DNA of 64,000 bases from Candidatus Buchananbacteria bacterium CG10_big_fil_rev_8_21_14_0_10_33_19 (GTDB lineage: Bacteria; Patescibacteria; ABY1; 2-01-FULL-39-33): NCBI GenBank assembly GCA_002773855.1, contig PEZY01000005.1, positions 211,460 through 275,459 of the forward strand. Direction: 5' to 3'. How positions within the stretch are numbered: position 1 is the stretch's first letter; every line of letters starts with the position of its first letter. The notes under the pieces are model-generated. The model saw only the letters and a list, made by a program, of their open reading frames with translations. It ran no database searches and was not told the origin of the DNA. Positions 26,681 through 35,933 of the stretch are shown here, piece after piece. The position numbers and the translations under genes are program-made.

Positions 26681-28387
26681 TTACATTTGGTCTAGTGGTT
26701 CAATGCCCAACAAATCCAAACCATTAATCAAAACTTTCCTAATTGAATCCACCAATATTAGTCTAGCTTCTTTGATTTCCTTAGTTGAGTTAATAATTGG
26801 TGATTTTTGATAGAAAGCCGAAAATAATTTGGCTAAATCAAATAAATATTTAGCCACCTGACTAGGATCATAATTTTTGGCCGACTCGGCTACTACTTCA
26901 GGAAAACTAGCTAATTGTAACAAGATTTCTTTTTCTAAATCACTATTTAATTTTGAATAGTCAATAGTAGAAAAAGTGGTGACTTTAGCTTTTTTGAGAA
27001 CGCTACTAATACGGCTGCAAGTGTACTGAATATAAGGTCCACTAAACCCGTCAAAACTCAGAGCTTCGTCAATATCAAAAGTAATAACACTATTATTGCC
27101 AACCTTTAACATATTAAATTTAATAGCTGATAAAGCAATTTTTCTAGCTACTTCATTAATCTTTTTTTCTGGCCAATCTTCGTGTCTATTTTTTGTCTCA
27201 ATAGTGGCGCGATCGACAACTTGATTATAAAAATCTTCAAATAAAACTACATTACCTTTACGCGAAGCCATGGCTCCATCTTTTAAAGTTACAAACTCAT
27301 ACGGAATATGAATCATTTTTTTATCAAAACCAATCACCTCCATAGTTTTAAAAAATTGCTGCAAGTAAAAACTCTGGCGACTATCTACCACCACAATACT
27401 CTCGTCAATTTTAAACTTTTCAAATTTTAATTTAGCCAAAGCCAATTCTTTGGTCGAATAAAGTGAAGAACCGTCAGATTTTAAAAGTAAAAATTGTTTT
27501 AAATGATATTTTTCTAAATCGATTATTACTGCTCCTTCTGATTTTTGAGCCACACCCTGCTCTAATAATTCGGCCACCATTTTTTTACCAGGCTTTTCTA
27601 CTTCACTTTCATAAAAAAAATGATCAAACTTAACACCCAATATTTTATAAATACGATCAAAATCATCCAAGCTCCATTTTCTAGTTTTTTTCCATAAAGC
27701 TGTCCATTTTTTATCACCAGTTTCTAATTTTTGCAGAACCTCATCAACTTCTTTTTTATATTCTAGATTAGATTCTATTTTTTGTGAGCCATCAGTATAA
27801 ACCTGACCCAAGAATTTACCTTTATTTTCTGGTAACTCCTTAGCTGAATAAAATTTATCGTAAGCCCACAAACATTTCGCTACATGAGCACCAATATCAC
27901 CAATATAATTAACAGCGGTTACCTTATGCCCAGAAAATCTTAAAATGTTAACCAAACTATTACCAAGTATAGCGTTCCTCAAGTGGCCAACATGAAATTC
28001 TTTGTGAGTATTAGGCTGAGAAAACTCTAACATAATTTTCTTTGGACTATTTTTGGCGCCACCGTAAATATCTTTGTTTTTTTGGATCTCATTATTTACC
28101 GACTTGCCCAAAATTTCTGGATCAATAAAAAAATTTAGATAAGCGCCAATGTTTTTTATCTCCTTAATCACTCCGCCAGAATTTATTTTTTCGGCCAGCT
28201 CTTGGGCAATTTGATTTGGTGATTGTCTAGTTATTTTTGATAAATAAAAACACGGTACTGCTAAATCACCCATCATAGAATCTGGTGGCACTACTACTTC
28301 TAATTTATGTAAATCAAAATCTACCTCAATAGCCTGGGCTATGAGATCTATAATCTGCTTTTTAATTTTTAAAATTATGTAATCCAT
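26681..28387 (-). CDS. argS: Arginyl-tRNA synthetase
   Basis: 568 residues. N-terminal additional domain, then SQPNTHKEFHVGHLRN (the HIGH-like motif reads HVGH), the SDGSSLYSTKELALAK segment and the C-terminal DALR anticodon domain (GPYIQYTCSRISS). As usual in ArgRS the KMSK motif is degenerate (MASRKGNVVL). It lies upstream of the response regulator and ferredoxin on the minus strand. No T-box or other leader structure is evident in the short gap to the next gene, only a terminator belonging to that gene. Confidence 0.98.
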   Translation of the reverse strand: MDYIILKIKKQIIDLIAQAIEVDFDLHKLEVVVPPDSMMGDLAVPCFYLSKITRQSPNQIAQELAEKINSGGVIKEIKNIGAYLNFFIDPEILGKSVNNEIQKNKDIYGGAKNSPKKIMLEFSQPNTHKEFHVGHLRNAILGNSLVNILRFSGHKVTAVNYIGDIGAHVAKCLWAYDKFYSAKELPENKGKFLGQVYTDGSQKIESNLEYKKEVDEVLQKLETGDKKWTALWKKTRKWSLDDFDRIYKILGVKFDHFFYESEVEKPGKKMVAELLEQGVAQKSEGAVIIDLEKYHLKQFLLLKSDGSSLYSTKELALAKLKFEKFKIDESIVVVDSRQSFYLQQFFKTMEVIGFDKKMIHIPYEFVTLKDGAMASRKGNVVLFEDFYNQVVDRATIETKNRHEDWPEKKINEVARKIALSAIKFNMLKVGNNSVITFDIDEALSFDGFSGPYIQYTCSRISSVLKKAKVTTFSTIDYSKLNSDLEKEILLQLASFPEVVAESAKNYDPSQVAKYLFDLAKLFSAFYQKSPIINSTKEIKEARLILVDSIRKVLINGLDLLGIEPLDQM

Positions 28388-28424
28388 TAAACTTATTCTA
28401 CTCTAAAATTGCCCATAAATCAAA

Positions 28425-28452
28425 CAAAAAACCGTTCCAATTAGGGAACGGC
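28425..28452 (-). terminator. Terminator after the 28467-28859 gene
   Basis: CCGTTCC/GGAACGG stem followed on the minus strand by TTTTTT. Confidence 0.9.
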
Positions 28453-28466
28453 TACTTCAAAGCTTT

Positions 28467-28859
28467 TTAGAAATCATGTAAAGAATCAATGGCTTTGGCT
28501 GGAACGTTCCTCATTCCCGCATGACCATCCTGCTCTAATAAAAATCTACAAATATATTGCCTGGCATTAACTGGCACTTTCAAAAGCAGTAGTAAATTAT
28601 CTCTAGCGTGGGGCTCGATCCAGCTAATATGCTTCATTAGTAGATCAACTTCCGCACAAGTAATTTTTAGAAAATTAGCCACTTCGATTGGCAATAGGCC
28701 ACGTTCCTCAATAAAACTTTTAAAATCAACAAGGTTACCAGCAGACGGCGCTTTAGGACCAGCCTTAATAACCTCATTAAACCTATCTGACTCTCGCCTA
28801 CAAAGAATATACTTTTCTTCGACTGCTGGATGATTAGTACATTTTTTGTCCTTATCCAC
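28467..28859 (-). CDS. Orphan protein, possible helix-turn-helix
   Basis: 130 residues starting at GTG 28859, with a very strong ribosome site (GGGAGG, about 8 bases upstream). No family recognised with confidence. Residues about 45-95 (FIEERGLLPIEVANFLKI, then AEVDLLMKH) look like an Xre-type helix-turn-helix with an acidic face; the N-terminus has two Cys (KKCTNHP, ILCRR). Solitary, with its own TTGACA-like promoter and terminator. Could be a small regulator; unproven. Confidence 0.65.
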   Translation of the reverse strand: MDKDKKCTNHPAVEEKYILCRRESDRFNEVIKAGPKAPSAGNLVDFKSFIEERGLLPIEVANFLKITCAEVDLLMKHISWIEPHARDNLLLLLKVPVNARQYICRFLLEQDGHAGMRNVPAKAIDSLHDF

Positions 28860-28938
28860 TCTACACCTCCCTTGTATTTAAATGTGCCAAGAACTTTGAC
28901 CTAAAAGTATAATAATATGACAATATTGTCAAGATGCC

Positions 28939-28967
28939 TTGACCAAATAAACAAAAAAGTCTATAAT
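28939..28967 (+). promoter_or_regulatory. thrS promoter
   Basis: TTGACC (28939-28944), 17-base spacer, TATAAT (28962-28967); start about 28974. Confidence 0.8.
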
Positions 28968-28973
28968 TTTAAC

Positions 28974-29171
28974 TATAAAACGATTGAAGCGAGTACCAAC
29001 CGCTTACTCCCATTAACTATTAATCGGAGCCATAAGTTTGTTTATGCTAAGTTTTTAAAAAAGAGCCTATAAAATTATCTATAGGAATGCGGGTGGAACC
29101 GCGGAAGGACAATAAACCTTTCGTCCCGAACATATTTTTTAATATATATGTTTAGGAGGAAAGGTTTTTTT
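28974..29171 (+). promoter_or_regulatory. T-box leader of thrS (Thr specifier ACC)
   Basis: An AAGCG-AGTACCAAC-CGCTT hairpin (28987-29005) displays an ACC threonine codon in its loop and is closed below by CGATT/AATCG. Two more hairpins follow (CATAA/TTATG and CCTATA/TATAGG). The T-box GGGTGGAACCGCGG (29091-29104) pairs as an antiterminator; its TGGA would read UCCA, that is a U73 tRNA-Thr. The terminator is AAACCTTT (29114-29121) with AAAGGTTT (29160-29167) plus a T run. Uncharged tRNA-Thr should allow readthrough into thrS. Type of RNA is very likely from the T-box core. Confidence 0.92.
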
Positions 29172-29260
29172 ATTTATCTGGCTTAATGTTTTATAATTAA
29201 AATAATATAAAAAATCCAACTCTATTTAAGTAGTTTAATCTAAAAAAATAATTCAATTAT

Positions 29261-31009
29261 ATGAATAATCAACAATTAGAAAAAATACGCCATTCTACTT
29301 CTCATATTATGGCCTACGCAGTGAGAGAAATTTTTGGTAATGATGTTAAATTTGCTATTGGTCCGGTAATTGACGAGGGCTTTTACTATGATTTTGATTT
29401 AGGTGAAATCACTATATCAACTGATGATTTCAAAAAAATAGAAAATAAAATGACCGAGCTTATAAAACAAAAATTACCTTTTATTAGAACCGAAGTTAGT
29501 ATTGAAGAAGCCCTTAAAAAAACTAACGACCAACCCTACAAACAAGAATTAATTAATGATTTATCTACTAAGGGTGAAACAACAGTTAGTTTTTACAAGG
29601 TTGGAGAATTTGAAGATTTATGTCGCGGACCACATATTGAAAGTACTAAAGAACTTGGTAATTTTAAATTATTAAAATTAGCTGGCGCTTATTGGCGTGG
29701 TGATGAAAAAAATAAAATGTTACAACGAATTTATGGTACCGCTTTTGCCACCAAAGATGAATTACAAAAATATCTAATCGCTCTGAAAGAAGCTGAGCAA
29801 AGAGACCATAGAAAAATCGGCAAAGAACAAGAATTATTTTTCATCGATGATACTATTGGTAAAGGACTGGTCATGTGGCAACCAAATGGCACTATTATCA
29901 GAAATGAAATAGAAAAATTAGCTATCGAAATGGAAGATAAGGGTGATTATAAAAGAGTGGTAACTCCCCACCTAGCGAAAGAAGAACTTTATTTAACCTC
30001 TGGTCATTTACCTTACTACAAAGATGGTATGTACCCAGCTATGGTTATGGATGATGGTACTTATTATCTACGAGCGATGAACTGTCCTCATCATCATATG
30101 ATCTACAAACACCAAATGCGAAGCTATCGTGATTTACCTCTTCGTATTGCCGAATACGGCACAGTTTATCGCAACGAATTATCAGGCACATTGGCTGGCC
30201 TACTTCGAGTACGTGGCCTAGCAATGAATGATGCTCATATTTATTGTCGAAAAGACCAAATTAAAGATGAATTCAAAGCAGTTTTAGATTTAACTTTAAA
30301 ATATTTTGAAATTTTTGGTTTAGAAAATTATTATTTTAGATTGTCTAAGTGGAGCAAAGATCATACCGATAAATATATTAACGAACCAGCCAATTGGGAA
30401 TACAGTCAAAACGTAATCAAAGAAATTTTAGACGAAGCTAAAGTAGACTATGTTGAAGCAGACGATGAAGCAGCTTTCTACGGACCAAAAATTGATATTC
30501 AATTTAAATCTATCATTGGTCGTGAAGAAACTATGGCCACTATTCAACTAGATTTTTTAGCCAAAGAAAGATTTAAACTTCACTACACTGATACTGACGG
30601 CAAAGATAATAATGAAGTCTTTGTTATTCATCGAGCGCCACTATCCACTCATGAGAGATTTACAGCTTTCCTAATTGAATATTATGGTGGTATTTGGCCA
30701 ACTTGGTTATCACCTGTTCAAGTTCGCGTTATACCAATTTCTGAAAAATTTATTGACTACGCTAAAGCAGTTAAAAGTAAAATTAAAGATTCTAAAATTA
30801 GAGTTGATATTGACGACAGTAATGAATCACTAGGCAAACGTGTCAGAAATGCCGAAAAATCCAAGATTCCTTATATTTTAGTGGTGGGCGAAAAAGAGCA
30901 AACAGATCAAACTGTAGCTGTCAGAAAAAGAACTGACGGTGATCAGGGTTCTAAAAAAATCGAAGACTTCATTCTAGATATCAAAACAGAAATTGAAAAT
31001 CGAAAATAA
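29261..31009 (+). CDS. thrS: Threonyl-tRNA synthetase lacking the TGS domain
   Basis: 582 residues. It begins directly with the second (editing) domain, HSTSHIMAYAVREIFG, including HxxxH-type zinc ligands, so the N-terminal TGS domain of the 640-residue enzymes is missing. Class II motifs follow: RAMNCPHHHMIY with the catalytic zinc Cys/His, RIAEYGTVYRNE (motif 2), and STHERFTAFLIE (motif 3), then the anticodon domain. Controlled by the T-box leader at 28974-29171; no ribosome site is visible before the ATG. Ends at a terminator 15 bases downstream. Confidence 0.98.
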   Translation: MNNQQLEKIRHSTSHIMAYAVREIFGNDVKFAIGPVIDEGFYYDFDLGEITISTDDFKKIENKMTELIKQKLPFIRTEVSIEEALKKTNDQPYKQELINDLSTKGETTVSFYKVGEFEDLCRGPHIESTKELGNFKLLKLAGAYWRGDEKNKMLQRIYGTAFATKDELQKYLIALKEAEQRDHRKIGKEQELFFIDDTIGKGLVMWQPNGTIIRNEIEKLAIEMEDKGDYKRVVTPHLAKEELYLTSGHLPYYKDGMYPAMVMDDGTYYLRAMNCPHHHMIYKHQMRSYRDLPLRIAEYGTVYRNELSGTLAGLLRVRGLAMNDAHIYCRKDQIKDEFKAVLDLTLKYFEIFGLENYYFRLSKWSKDHTDKYINEPANWEYSQNVIKEILDEAKVDYVEADDEAAFYGPKIDIQFKSIIGREETMATIQLDFLAKERFKLHYTDTDGKDNNEVFVIHRAPLSTHERFTAFLIEYYGGIWPTWLSPVQVRVIPISEKFIDYAKAVKSKIKDSKIRVDIDDSNESLGKRVRNAEKSKIPYILVVGEKEQTDQTVAVRKRTDGDQGSKKIEDFILDIKTEIENRK

Positions 31010-31024
31010 ACATTGCAACATAAA

Positions 31025-31049
31025 AACTCCAACCTAAGCTGGAGTTTTT
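31025..31049 (+). terminator. Terminator after thrS
   Basis: AACTCCA/TGGAGTT stem followed by TTTTTATTTT. Confidence 0.88.
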
Positions 31050-31052
31050 ATT

Positions 31053-31081
31053 TTGACAAAAATAAACTCCTATGTTAGAAA
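31053..31081 (+). promoter_or_regulatory. Promoter of the alarmone hydrolase gene
   Basis: TTGACA (31053-31058), 17-base spacer, TAGAAA (31076-31081), directly behind the thrS terminator. Confidence 0.6.
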
Positions 31082-31123
31082 TAAATCTTACTAGTACCTT
31101 TCAAACTCAAGAGGAAGTAACAA

Positions 31124-31762
31124 ATGCCCAAGCCCAAAAACAATCAACTACCAATTAAAGAGAATCACGAAAAATTTATTAATCGACTGAGATTAAAAGT
31201 CACGGATCGAGAATTAGTGCTAATTGATTGGGCCTATATTAATGCTAAGTACGGCCATCGCAATCAACAGCGAGATGACGGCAGTAGATACTTTGATCAC
31301 CTGAGATCAACCGCCTTAATTTTAATTGATGAATTAAAAATTTTTGATAGCGAAATGATTATTTCGGCTCTAATGCATGATATGCTAGAAGACAGTTTTT
31401 TATTTGATACCAAAAGAATTAAAATTCTTTTTGGCAAAAAAGTAGCCAAAATGGTTAATCAACTGAGTATGCCAGAAATGAATATTAAAATATTCAAATC
31501 CAAAAAAGACCGTCTTGACCATTACCATGCAACAATTAAAAAAAGTCCTCTAAAAGTAATTATTATAAAACTTTGTGACCGCTTACATAACCTACGTACA
31601 ATGAATAATTGTCCGCCAGAAAAAAGAAAACGCAAAACCAAAGAAACATTAGATCATTATCTCCCACTGATTAGATTACTAAACAATGACTACCCAGAAA
31701 TAGCTACAATATTTTATCATGAATATGAAAAATCATTAGATGAATTAACAAAAACCACCTAA
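31124..31762 (+). CDS. Single-domain (p)ppGpp hydrolase-like HD protein
   Basis: 212 residues. An HD domain of the SpoT/MESH1 kind: GHRNQQRDDGSRYFDHLRST (first metal His), ALMHDMLEDS (the HD pair with following ED) and KLCDRLHNLRTM (the second Asp and substrate residues). There is no synthetase, TGS or ACT domain, so it should be a small alarmone hydrolase that removes the 3' pyrophosphate of (p)ppGpp. No synthetase is in the window. Solitary gene with its own promoter, an AGAGGA ribosome site and a bidirectional terminator. Substrate is inferred; related HD proteins act on other nucleotides. Confidence 0.82.
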   Translation: MPKPKNNQLPIKENHEKFINRLRLKVTDRELVLIDWAYINAKYGHRNQQRDDGSRYFDHLRSTALILIDELKIFDSEMIISALMHDMLEDSFLFDTKRIKILFGKKVAKMVNQLSMPEMNIKIFKSKKDRLDHYHATIKKSPLKVIIIKLCDRLHNLRTMNNCPPEKRKRKTKETLDHYLPLIRLLNNDYPEIATIFYHEYEKSLDELTKTT

Positions 31763-31779
31763 AAAAATAGGTGGCTTTT
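31755..31779. terminator. Bidirectional terminator
   Basis: CCACCT/AGGTGG stem with T runs on both strands, serving the HD protein (plus) and the histidine kinase (minus). Confidence 0.88.
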
Positions 31780-31785
31780 TTTATT

Positions 31786-33441
31786 TTAGACGGATTTTAT
31801 TTTTTTAACTTTGCTTTTATCAGCTAATGGCACACTAAAAGAAAATTTACTACCTTTGTTTGGCCCAGGGCTCTCACCCCAAATACGACCACCCAAATTT
31901 TCGACTACCATGCGGGCAAAATACATGCCCAAGCCAGTACCTTCGGTATAGACTTGCATCATACCTTTGCCTCGCACAAATTTTTCAAACAAACGCGGTA
32001 AATCTTCTGGTAGCACACCGATGCCGGTGTCCTGACAAGCAAAAACCACCGACTGACTCTCCTGATGCAGACTGACAGTGATAGAGCCATGCTCTGTATA
32101 TTTAATAGAGTTATCAATTATATTAGAAATAACTTCTTTAATCTTCTGAGCATCAACTGCCACTTCTGGTACATCTGGATCTGGATAAAACTCCAAAGAT
32201 AATTTTTTATCAGTGGCTCTTTTTTGAAAACCTTCAACAATATCTTTTATAACCTTAGTTAAATCAGTTGGCTGAATATCAAACTGCAAATTACCAGATT
32301 CAATCCTAGAAATATTAAGTAGACTTTCCACCAAACTAATTAATCTTTCATTGGATAAATAAACCTTACTTAAATTATCTTTAACAATTTTAGGAATCCT
32401 ACCAAAACTACCCTCTTGCATCATAGAAACATATCCCTTGATCACAGTGAGTGGAGTGCGCAGTTGATGAGAAGCGATAGACAAAAACTCTGATTTTGCT
32501 TCATCTAATTTTTTTAATTCAGTATTAACTTTCTTTAAATTATTGCTAGCCGCTTTAAGATTATTAGTTAAAGATTCAATTTTTTCACGACGAGCAATTT
32601 CATTTAATACCGATCTAATAAGTAATAGTATAAAAAATATAGTTAATACAAACATTACTACCCGATACACTAATTCAAAGCTTTCTTTAGCCTCCACAAC
32701 ATAAAAGCCAGATACAGTAACAATAAAAATAGAAAATATAATAGTTGTAATAATTTTTACATCAATTAAACGTCGCTTGATTAAAGCATAGGCCATAAAA
32801 GCAATCCAAATTACAGTAGAAATCTGACCAATCCAATTGAGATCTAAGAAACCAAACCAAGGCAAAAATAAATTAGTGCTCAAAGAAATAAAGGATGAAG
32901 CTAATAGACCAATAAATAAATACTTTAACTGACTTCTAATTGATCCAGATGATTTATATATATCAGAAAATAAATTGATCAATGTCCATAAAAAATACAT
33001 AGAAACATTAATAGTATAAATTAAGTAACCAGACCCAAAAACAATATTATTTCTAATTTTAGAAATAATCTGGACATCACTAACCACCATATTAGTGAAC
33101 AATGTTATATAAAAAATCACTAAAGCTGGTAAGGAAATAAATAAAAGTATGAGTTTATTTCGCCAAAAAACCTTTTCCACTGGAAAAACAAAGGTAAAAA
33201 ATAAAAAAAATAATGGAATGAATACAGCTACTGCATAAAATAATCTCACCAACAGTAAAGCCAAACTAACCTGAGTAATCGTATTATAAATTATAATTAA
33301 AACTGCCCATAGCACTACATTAAAAACAACTATACTAAACAAAATATTGGATTTTTTAATAGGCCGTTGTAATAATATAATAAAACCCAAGAAAAAATTT
33401 ATCAGGCTGACAATTATTAAAATGATGGTTTTTATGTCCAT
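31786..33441 (-). CDS. Membrane histidine kinase, 7TM N-terminus (paralogue 1)
   Basis: 551 residues. About eight membrane helices (1-275) of the histidine-kinase 7TM type, a short coiled coil (280-315), HisKA with SHQLRTP (His325), and an ATPase domain with N box (IIDNSIKYT), DTGIG and an intact GTGLGMY lid motif. No receiver domain. It lies 36 bases after its paralogue, which shares the stretch from ASHQLRTPLTVIKGYVSMM through EGSFG. Possible partner: the lone receiver at 26265-26645. The ligand is unknown. Confidence 0.92.
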   Translation of the reverse strand: MDIKTIILIIVSLINFFLGFIILLQRPIKKSNILFSIVVFNVVLWAVLIIIYNTITQVSLALLLVRLFYAVAVFIPLFFLFFTFVFPVEKVFWRNKLILLFISLPALVIFYITLFTNMVVSDVQIISKIRNNIVFGSGYLIYTINVSMYFLWTLINLFSDIYKSSGSIRSQLKYLFIGLLASSFISLSTNLFLPWFGFLDLNWIGQISTVIWIAFMAYALIKRRLIDVKIITTIIFSIFIVTVSGFYVVEAKESFELVYRVVMFVLTIFFILLLIRSVLNEIARREKIESLTNNLKAASNNLKKVNTELKKLDEAKSEFLSIASHQLRTPLTVIKGYVSMMQEGSFGRIPKIVKDNLSKVYLSNERLISLVESLLNISRIESGNLQFDIQPTDLTKVIKDIVEGFQKRATDKKLSLEFYPDPDVPEVAVDAQKIKEVISNIIDNSIKYTEHGSITVSLHQESQSVVFACQDTGIGVLPEDLPRLFEKFVRGKGMMQVYTEGTGLGMYFARMVVENLGGRIWGESPGPNKGSKFSFSVPLADKSKVKKIKSV

Positions 33442-33477
33442 AAAATATTATTTATAATCTCTTAGCTAATACTCGTT

Positions 33478-35109
33478 TTATTTTTTAACATCAGAAATTG
33501 GAATACTAAACAAAAAATTAGCGCCTTTGTTTTCTCCATCGCTTTCTACCCATATTTTACCATTCATATTTTCTATGACCATTTTAGAAAAATAAAGATC
33601 CAAACCATTGTCACCAGTAAACGAGGATGTCGCATTATTTTTTTTAATAAACTGATTAAATATATCTGGTAATTTTTCTACGGCAATACCCATACCAGTA
33701 TCTTGACAACTAAAAACCACTGATCCAGTATTACATGATAAACTAAGATTAATGGAACCTTGGTCGGTATATTTAATAGCATTGTCAATAAAGTGAACTA
33801 TAACCTCTTTGATACGATCTGCATCAATTAAAACTTTAGGAATATTTTTATCAATAACAACATTTAATTTTATCTTTTTCTTTTTAAATTTTTTAACATA
33901 ACTAGGAACTAAAGTCTTAATAATCTCAGAAATAGCAGTTGATTTAATATTAAATTCCAATCTACCAGCCTCCATTCGAGATATATTCAATAGATTTTCT
34001 ACTAAATTAATTAATCTTTCATTAGCAGCATAAACTTTAGTTAAATTAGTCTTAATTAATTTTGGTATTTTCCCAAAACTACCTTCTAGCATCATAGACA
34101 CATAACCTTTAATAACTGTCAACGGTGTTCGTAGCTGATGCGAAGCAATGGATAAAAATTCTAGCTTAGCTTGATCAATTCTTTTAATTTTATCATTCGC
34201 TTTTTCTAAATTTTTAGTTACTTTACGTAAATCTTTTGATAATAACTCCATTTCTTCACGTCTTTTAACATCTTTTTGGACTAGTCTAATTAACAAAACA
34301 GCAAAAGTAATAGTGATAATAAAAATACCAATTCTGATAATAAAATCAATCGTAGATTTATTAGAAAAAACATCAGTAAAAGTTACCAAGCTTAACAAAA
34401 CAGCAATGACCTGCGTCGCAATTACTTTAACATTTAAAAAATTATATTTAATAATACTATAAACGATAGTTATTACAACAATAAATAAGGCGATTGGACC
34501 AGTCCAAGCGTAGCGAAAATCTCCCAAGGCCACCAAAATCATATTCACAAAACCAGAATAAATCAACGGTAAAGAGACGCTTAAAAGAAAGATTAATATC
34601 ATTTTTCGTCTTTTACCATGAGACTTAAACAATTTTAAAAATAGAATCAATAAGCCACCACCCATATACAAAAAAAAGTAGGTAAAATAAAAGTAATATA
34701 TTGGACCATACATTAAAGTTCTAACTCTATCATTAAACTCTAATCCAATAATAATCTGTCTATTTATAAACAAGAAATGAGTTATCAATATGATGGGAAT
34801 ATAATAAAATAATTGAACAAATTTATTTAAAGGTATCTTCTCATCAGGATAAACCAAAGCAAAATAAAAAAAGCTGTGCGCAATAAGTGCTCCAGCTAAA
34901 TGCAGAATTAACGACCAAATAAAAACATTTGTCCAATTCTCGGGTGTACTTTCATACATCATCATAGAAAATGACCAAAATCCCAAACTAAAAGCAAATG
35001 CCGCAAACCACCGATTAATCAAACTTTTAACATTCTGAGTCAAGATGGTTAACCCTAAAGCAAAATTTAAAAAAGCAACCGAAACTAAAACTATAATTTT
35101 TATACTCAT
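33478..35109 (-). CDS. Membrane histidine kinase, 7TM N-terminus (paralogue 2, altered ATP lid)
   Basis: 543 residues, same architecture: about eight membrane helices (1-275), coiled coil, HisKA with SHQLRTP (His324), N box FIDNAIKYT and DTGMG. The G2 box that in paralogue 1 reads GTGLGMY is here DNGLDLY, losing two conserved glycines, so ATP binding may be weak. Such a protein could be a phosphatase, a regulatory partner or a heterodimer subunit of paralogue 1. Upstream of paralogue 1 on the same strand, so the two were probably made by tandem duplication and are co-transcribed. Confidence 0.9.
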   Translation of the reverse strand: MSIKIIVLVSVAFLNFALGLTILTQNVKSLINRWFAAFAFSLGFWSFSMMMYESTPENWTNVFIWSLILHLAGALIAHSFFYFALVYPDEKIPLNKFVQLFYYIPIILITHFLFINRQIIIGLEFNDRVRTLMYGPIYYFYFTYFFLYMGGGLLILFLKLFKSHGKRRKMILIFLLSVSLPLIYSGFVNMILVALGDFRYAWTGPIALFIVVITIVYSIIKYNFLNVKVIATQVIAVLLSLVTFTDVFSNKSTIDFIIRIGIFIITITFAVLLIRLVQKDVKRREEMELLSKDLRKVTKNLEKANDKIKRIDQAKLEFLSIASHQLRTPLTVIKGYVSMMLEGSFGKIPKLIKTNLTKVYAANERLINLVENLLNISRMEAGRLEFNIKSTAISEIIKTLVPSYVKKFKKKKIKLNVVIDKNIPKVLIDADRIKEVIVHFIDNAIKYTDQGSINLSLSCNTGSVVFSCQDTGMGIAVEKLPDIFNQFIKKNNATSSFTGDNGLDLYFSKMVIENMNGKIWVESDGENKGANFLFSIPISDVKK

Positions 35110-35172
35110 AAAAAACCCCCGATGAATAATACTACATTAATTATAGTTTTTTCACCAAGGGGCGTCAATCAT

Positions 35173-35796
35173 TTAAGATTGTTGTTTGTTATAAATTTTT
35201 TGAAAAATTTCAAATGACATCACACGATATGTCAAATCCATAGCATTAATTAGTTGTCCAGATACGTAGACACTAATCAACATACTTGTAGTATTAACTC
35301 TATCGCCAGAAAATTCTACTACTAATAACAAGTTATCATTGGGCACAATAAATGGTTTGCGATGACCATTAATTTTAGGCATAAAACTTTTAATAAACGC
35401 CACTGTAGACGCCAAAGCTACCATTTTTCCATGATCTTTACCGTTGCCATTGCTATCATTGGTAGCCAAAATAAGTATTGAACCAATTTGGGCCATAATC
35501 TGACCAAGCTTAGCCATAGGCAACATTGGATACCCAGGAAAATGATCTTCACAAAAATCAAACGGAATTACAATATTAGAAAAAATACGATGATGATCAT
35601 CATCTAAAACTGCCGAATTAAAAAATGATTGTTTTGGACCTTCGGCAATAATGCCATCAATTTCAGCTTTACTTAAAAGCTGCAAATCAGTAGCACTATC
35701 AGGAATAGACAATGACTCGGGAATTTCTACTTTCAAGTAATCATGCAATAAATCAATAAACCCATCTTTGCTAGTAATATGCATCTTAGTTGTCAT
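35173..35796 (-). CDS. FabZ/FabA-like hotdog-fold protein with altered catalytic residue
   Basis: 207 residues from ATG 35796, chosen because AGGAG lies 10 bases upstream; a longer start at 35844 has none. The motif DHFPGYPMLPMAKLGQIMAQ (His85) matches the HFPxxPxxPG...E..AQ core of 3-hydroxyacyl-ACP dehydratases, but the catalytic Glu is Gln99 and the Gly after the second Pro is Met. It may therefore bind acyl chains without dehydrating them. Fatty-acid enzymes are rare in CPR genomes. It stands alone with a TTGACA-N17-TACAGT promoter. The hotdog assignment rests on this motif and should be checked by structure. Confidence 0.65.
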   Translation of the reverse strand: MTTKMHITSKDGFIDLLHDYLKVEIPESLSIPDSATDLQLLSKAEIDGIIAEGPKQSFFNSAVLDDDHHRIFSNIVIPFDFCEDHFPGYPMLPMAKLGQIMAQIGSILILATNDSNGNGKDHGKMVALASTVAFIKSFMPKINGHRKPFIVPNDNLLLVVEFSGDRVNTTSMLISVYVSGQLINAMDLTYRVMSFEIFQKIYNKQQS

Positions 35797-35857
35797 TATA
35801 GTATCTCCTATGTTTGTATTAACAAAAGTGCAATCCGTAGACATACGGTAACATATT

Positions 35858-35886
35858 ACTGTACCTCATTAACATAAAAATGTCAA
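35858..35886 (-). promoter_or_regulatory. Promoter of the hotdog-protein gene
   Basis: Minus strand TTGACA (35886-35881), 17-base spacer, TACAGT (35863-35858). Confidence 0.65.
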
Positions 35887-35894
35887 GGTAAAAA

Positions 35895-35924
35895 TAAAAA
35901 ACCCATCCTCCTTAGGAGGATGGG
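35895..35924 (-). terminator. Terminator after the methyltransferase gene
   Basis: 10-bp stem CCCATCCTCC/GGAGGATGGG, 3-base loop, T run on the minus strand, 10 bases after the stop. Confidence 0.92.
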
Positions 35925-35933
35925 TTTAAACTA

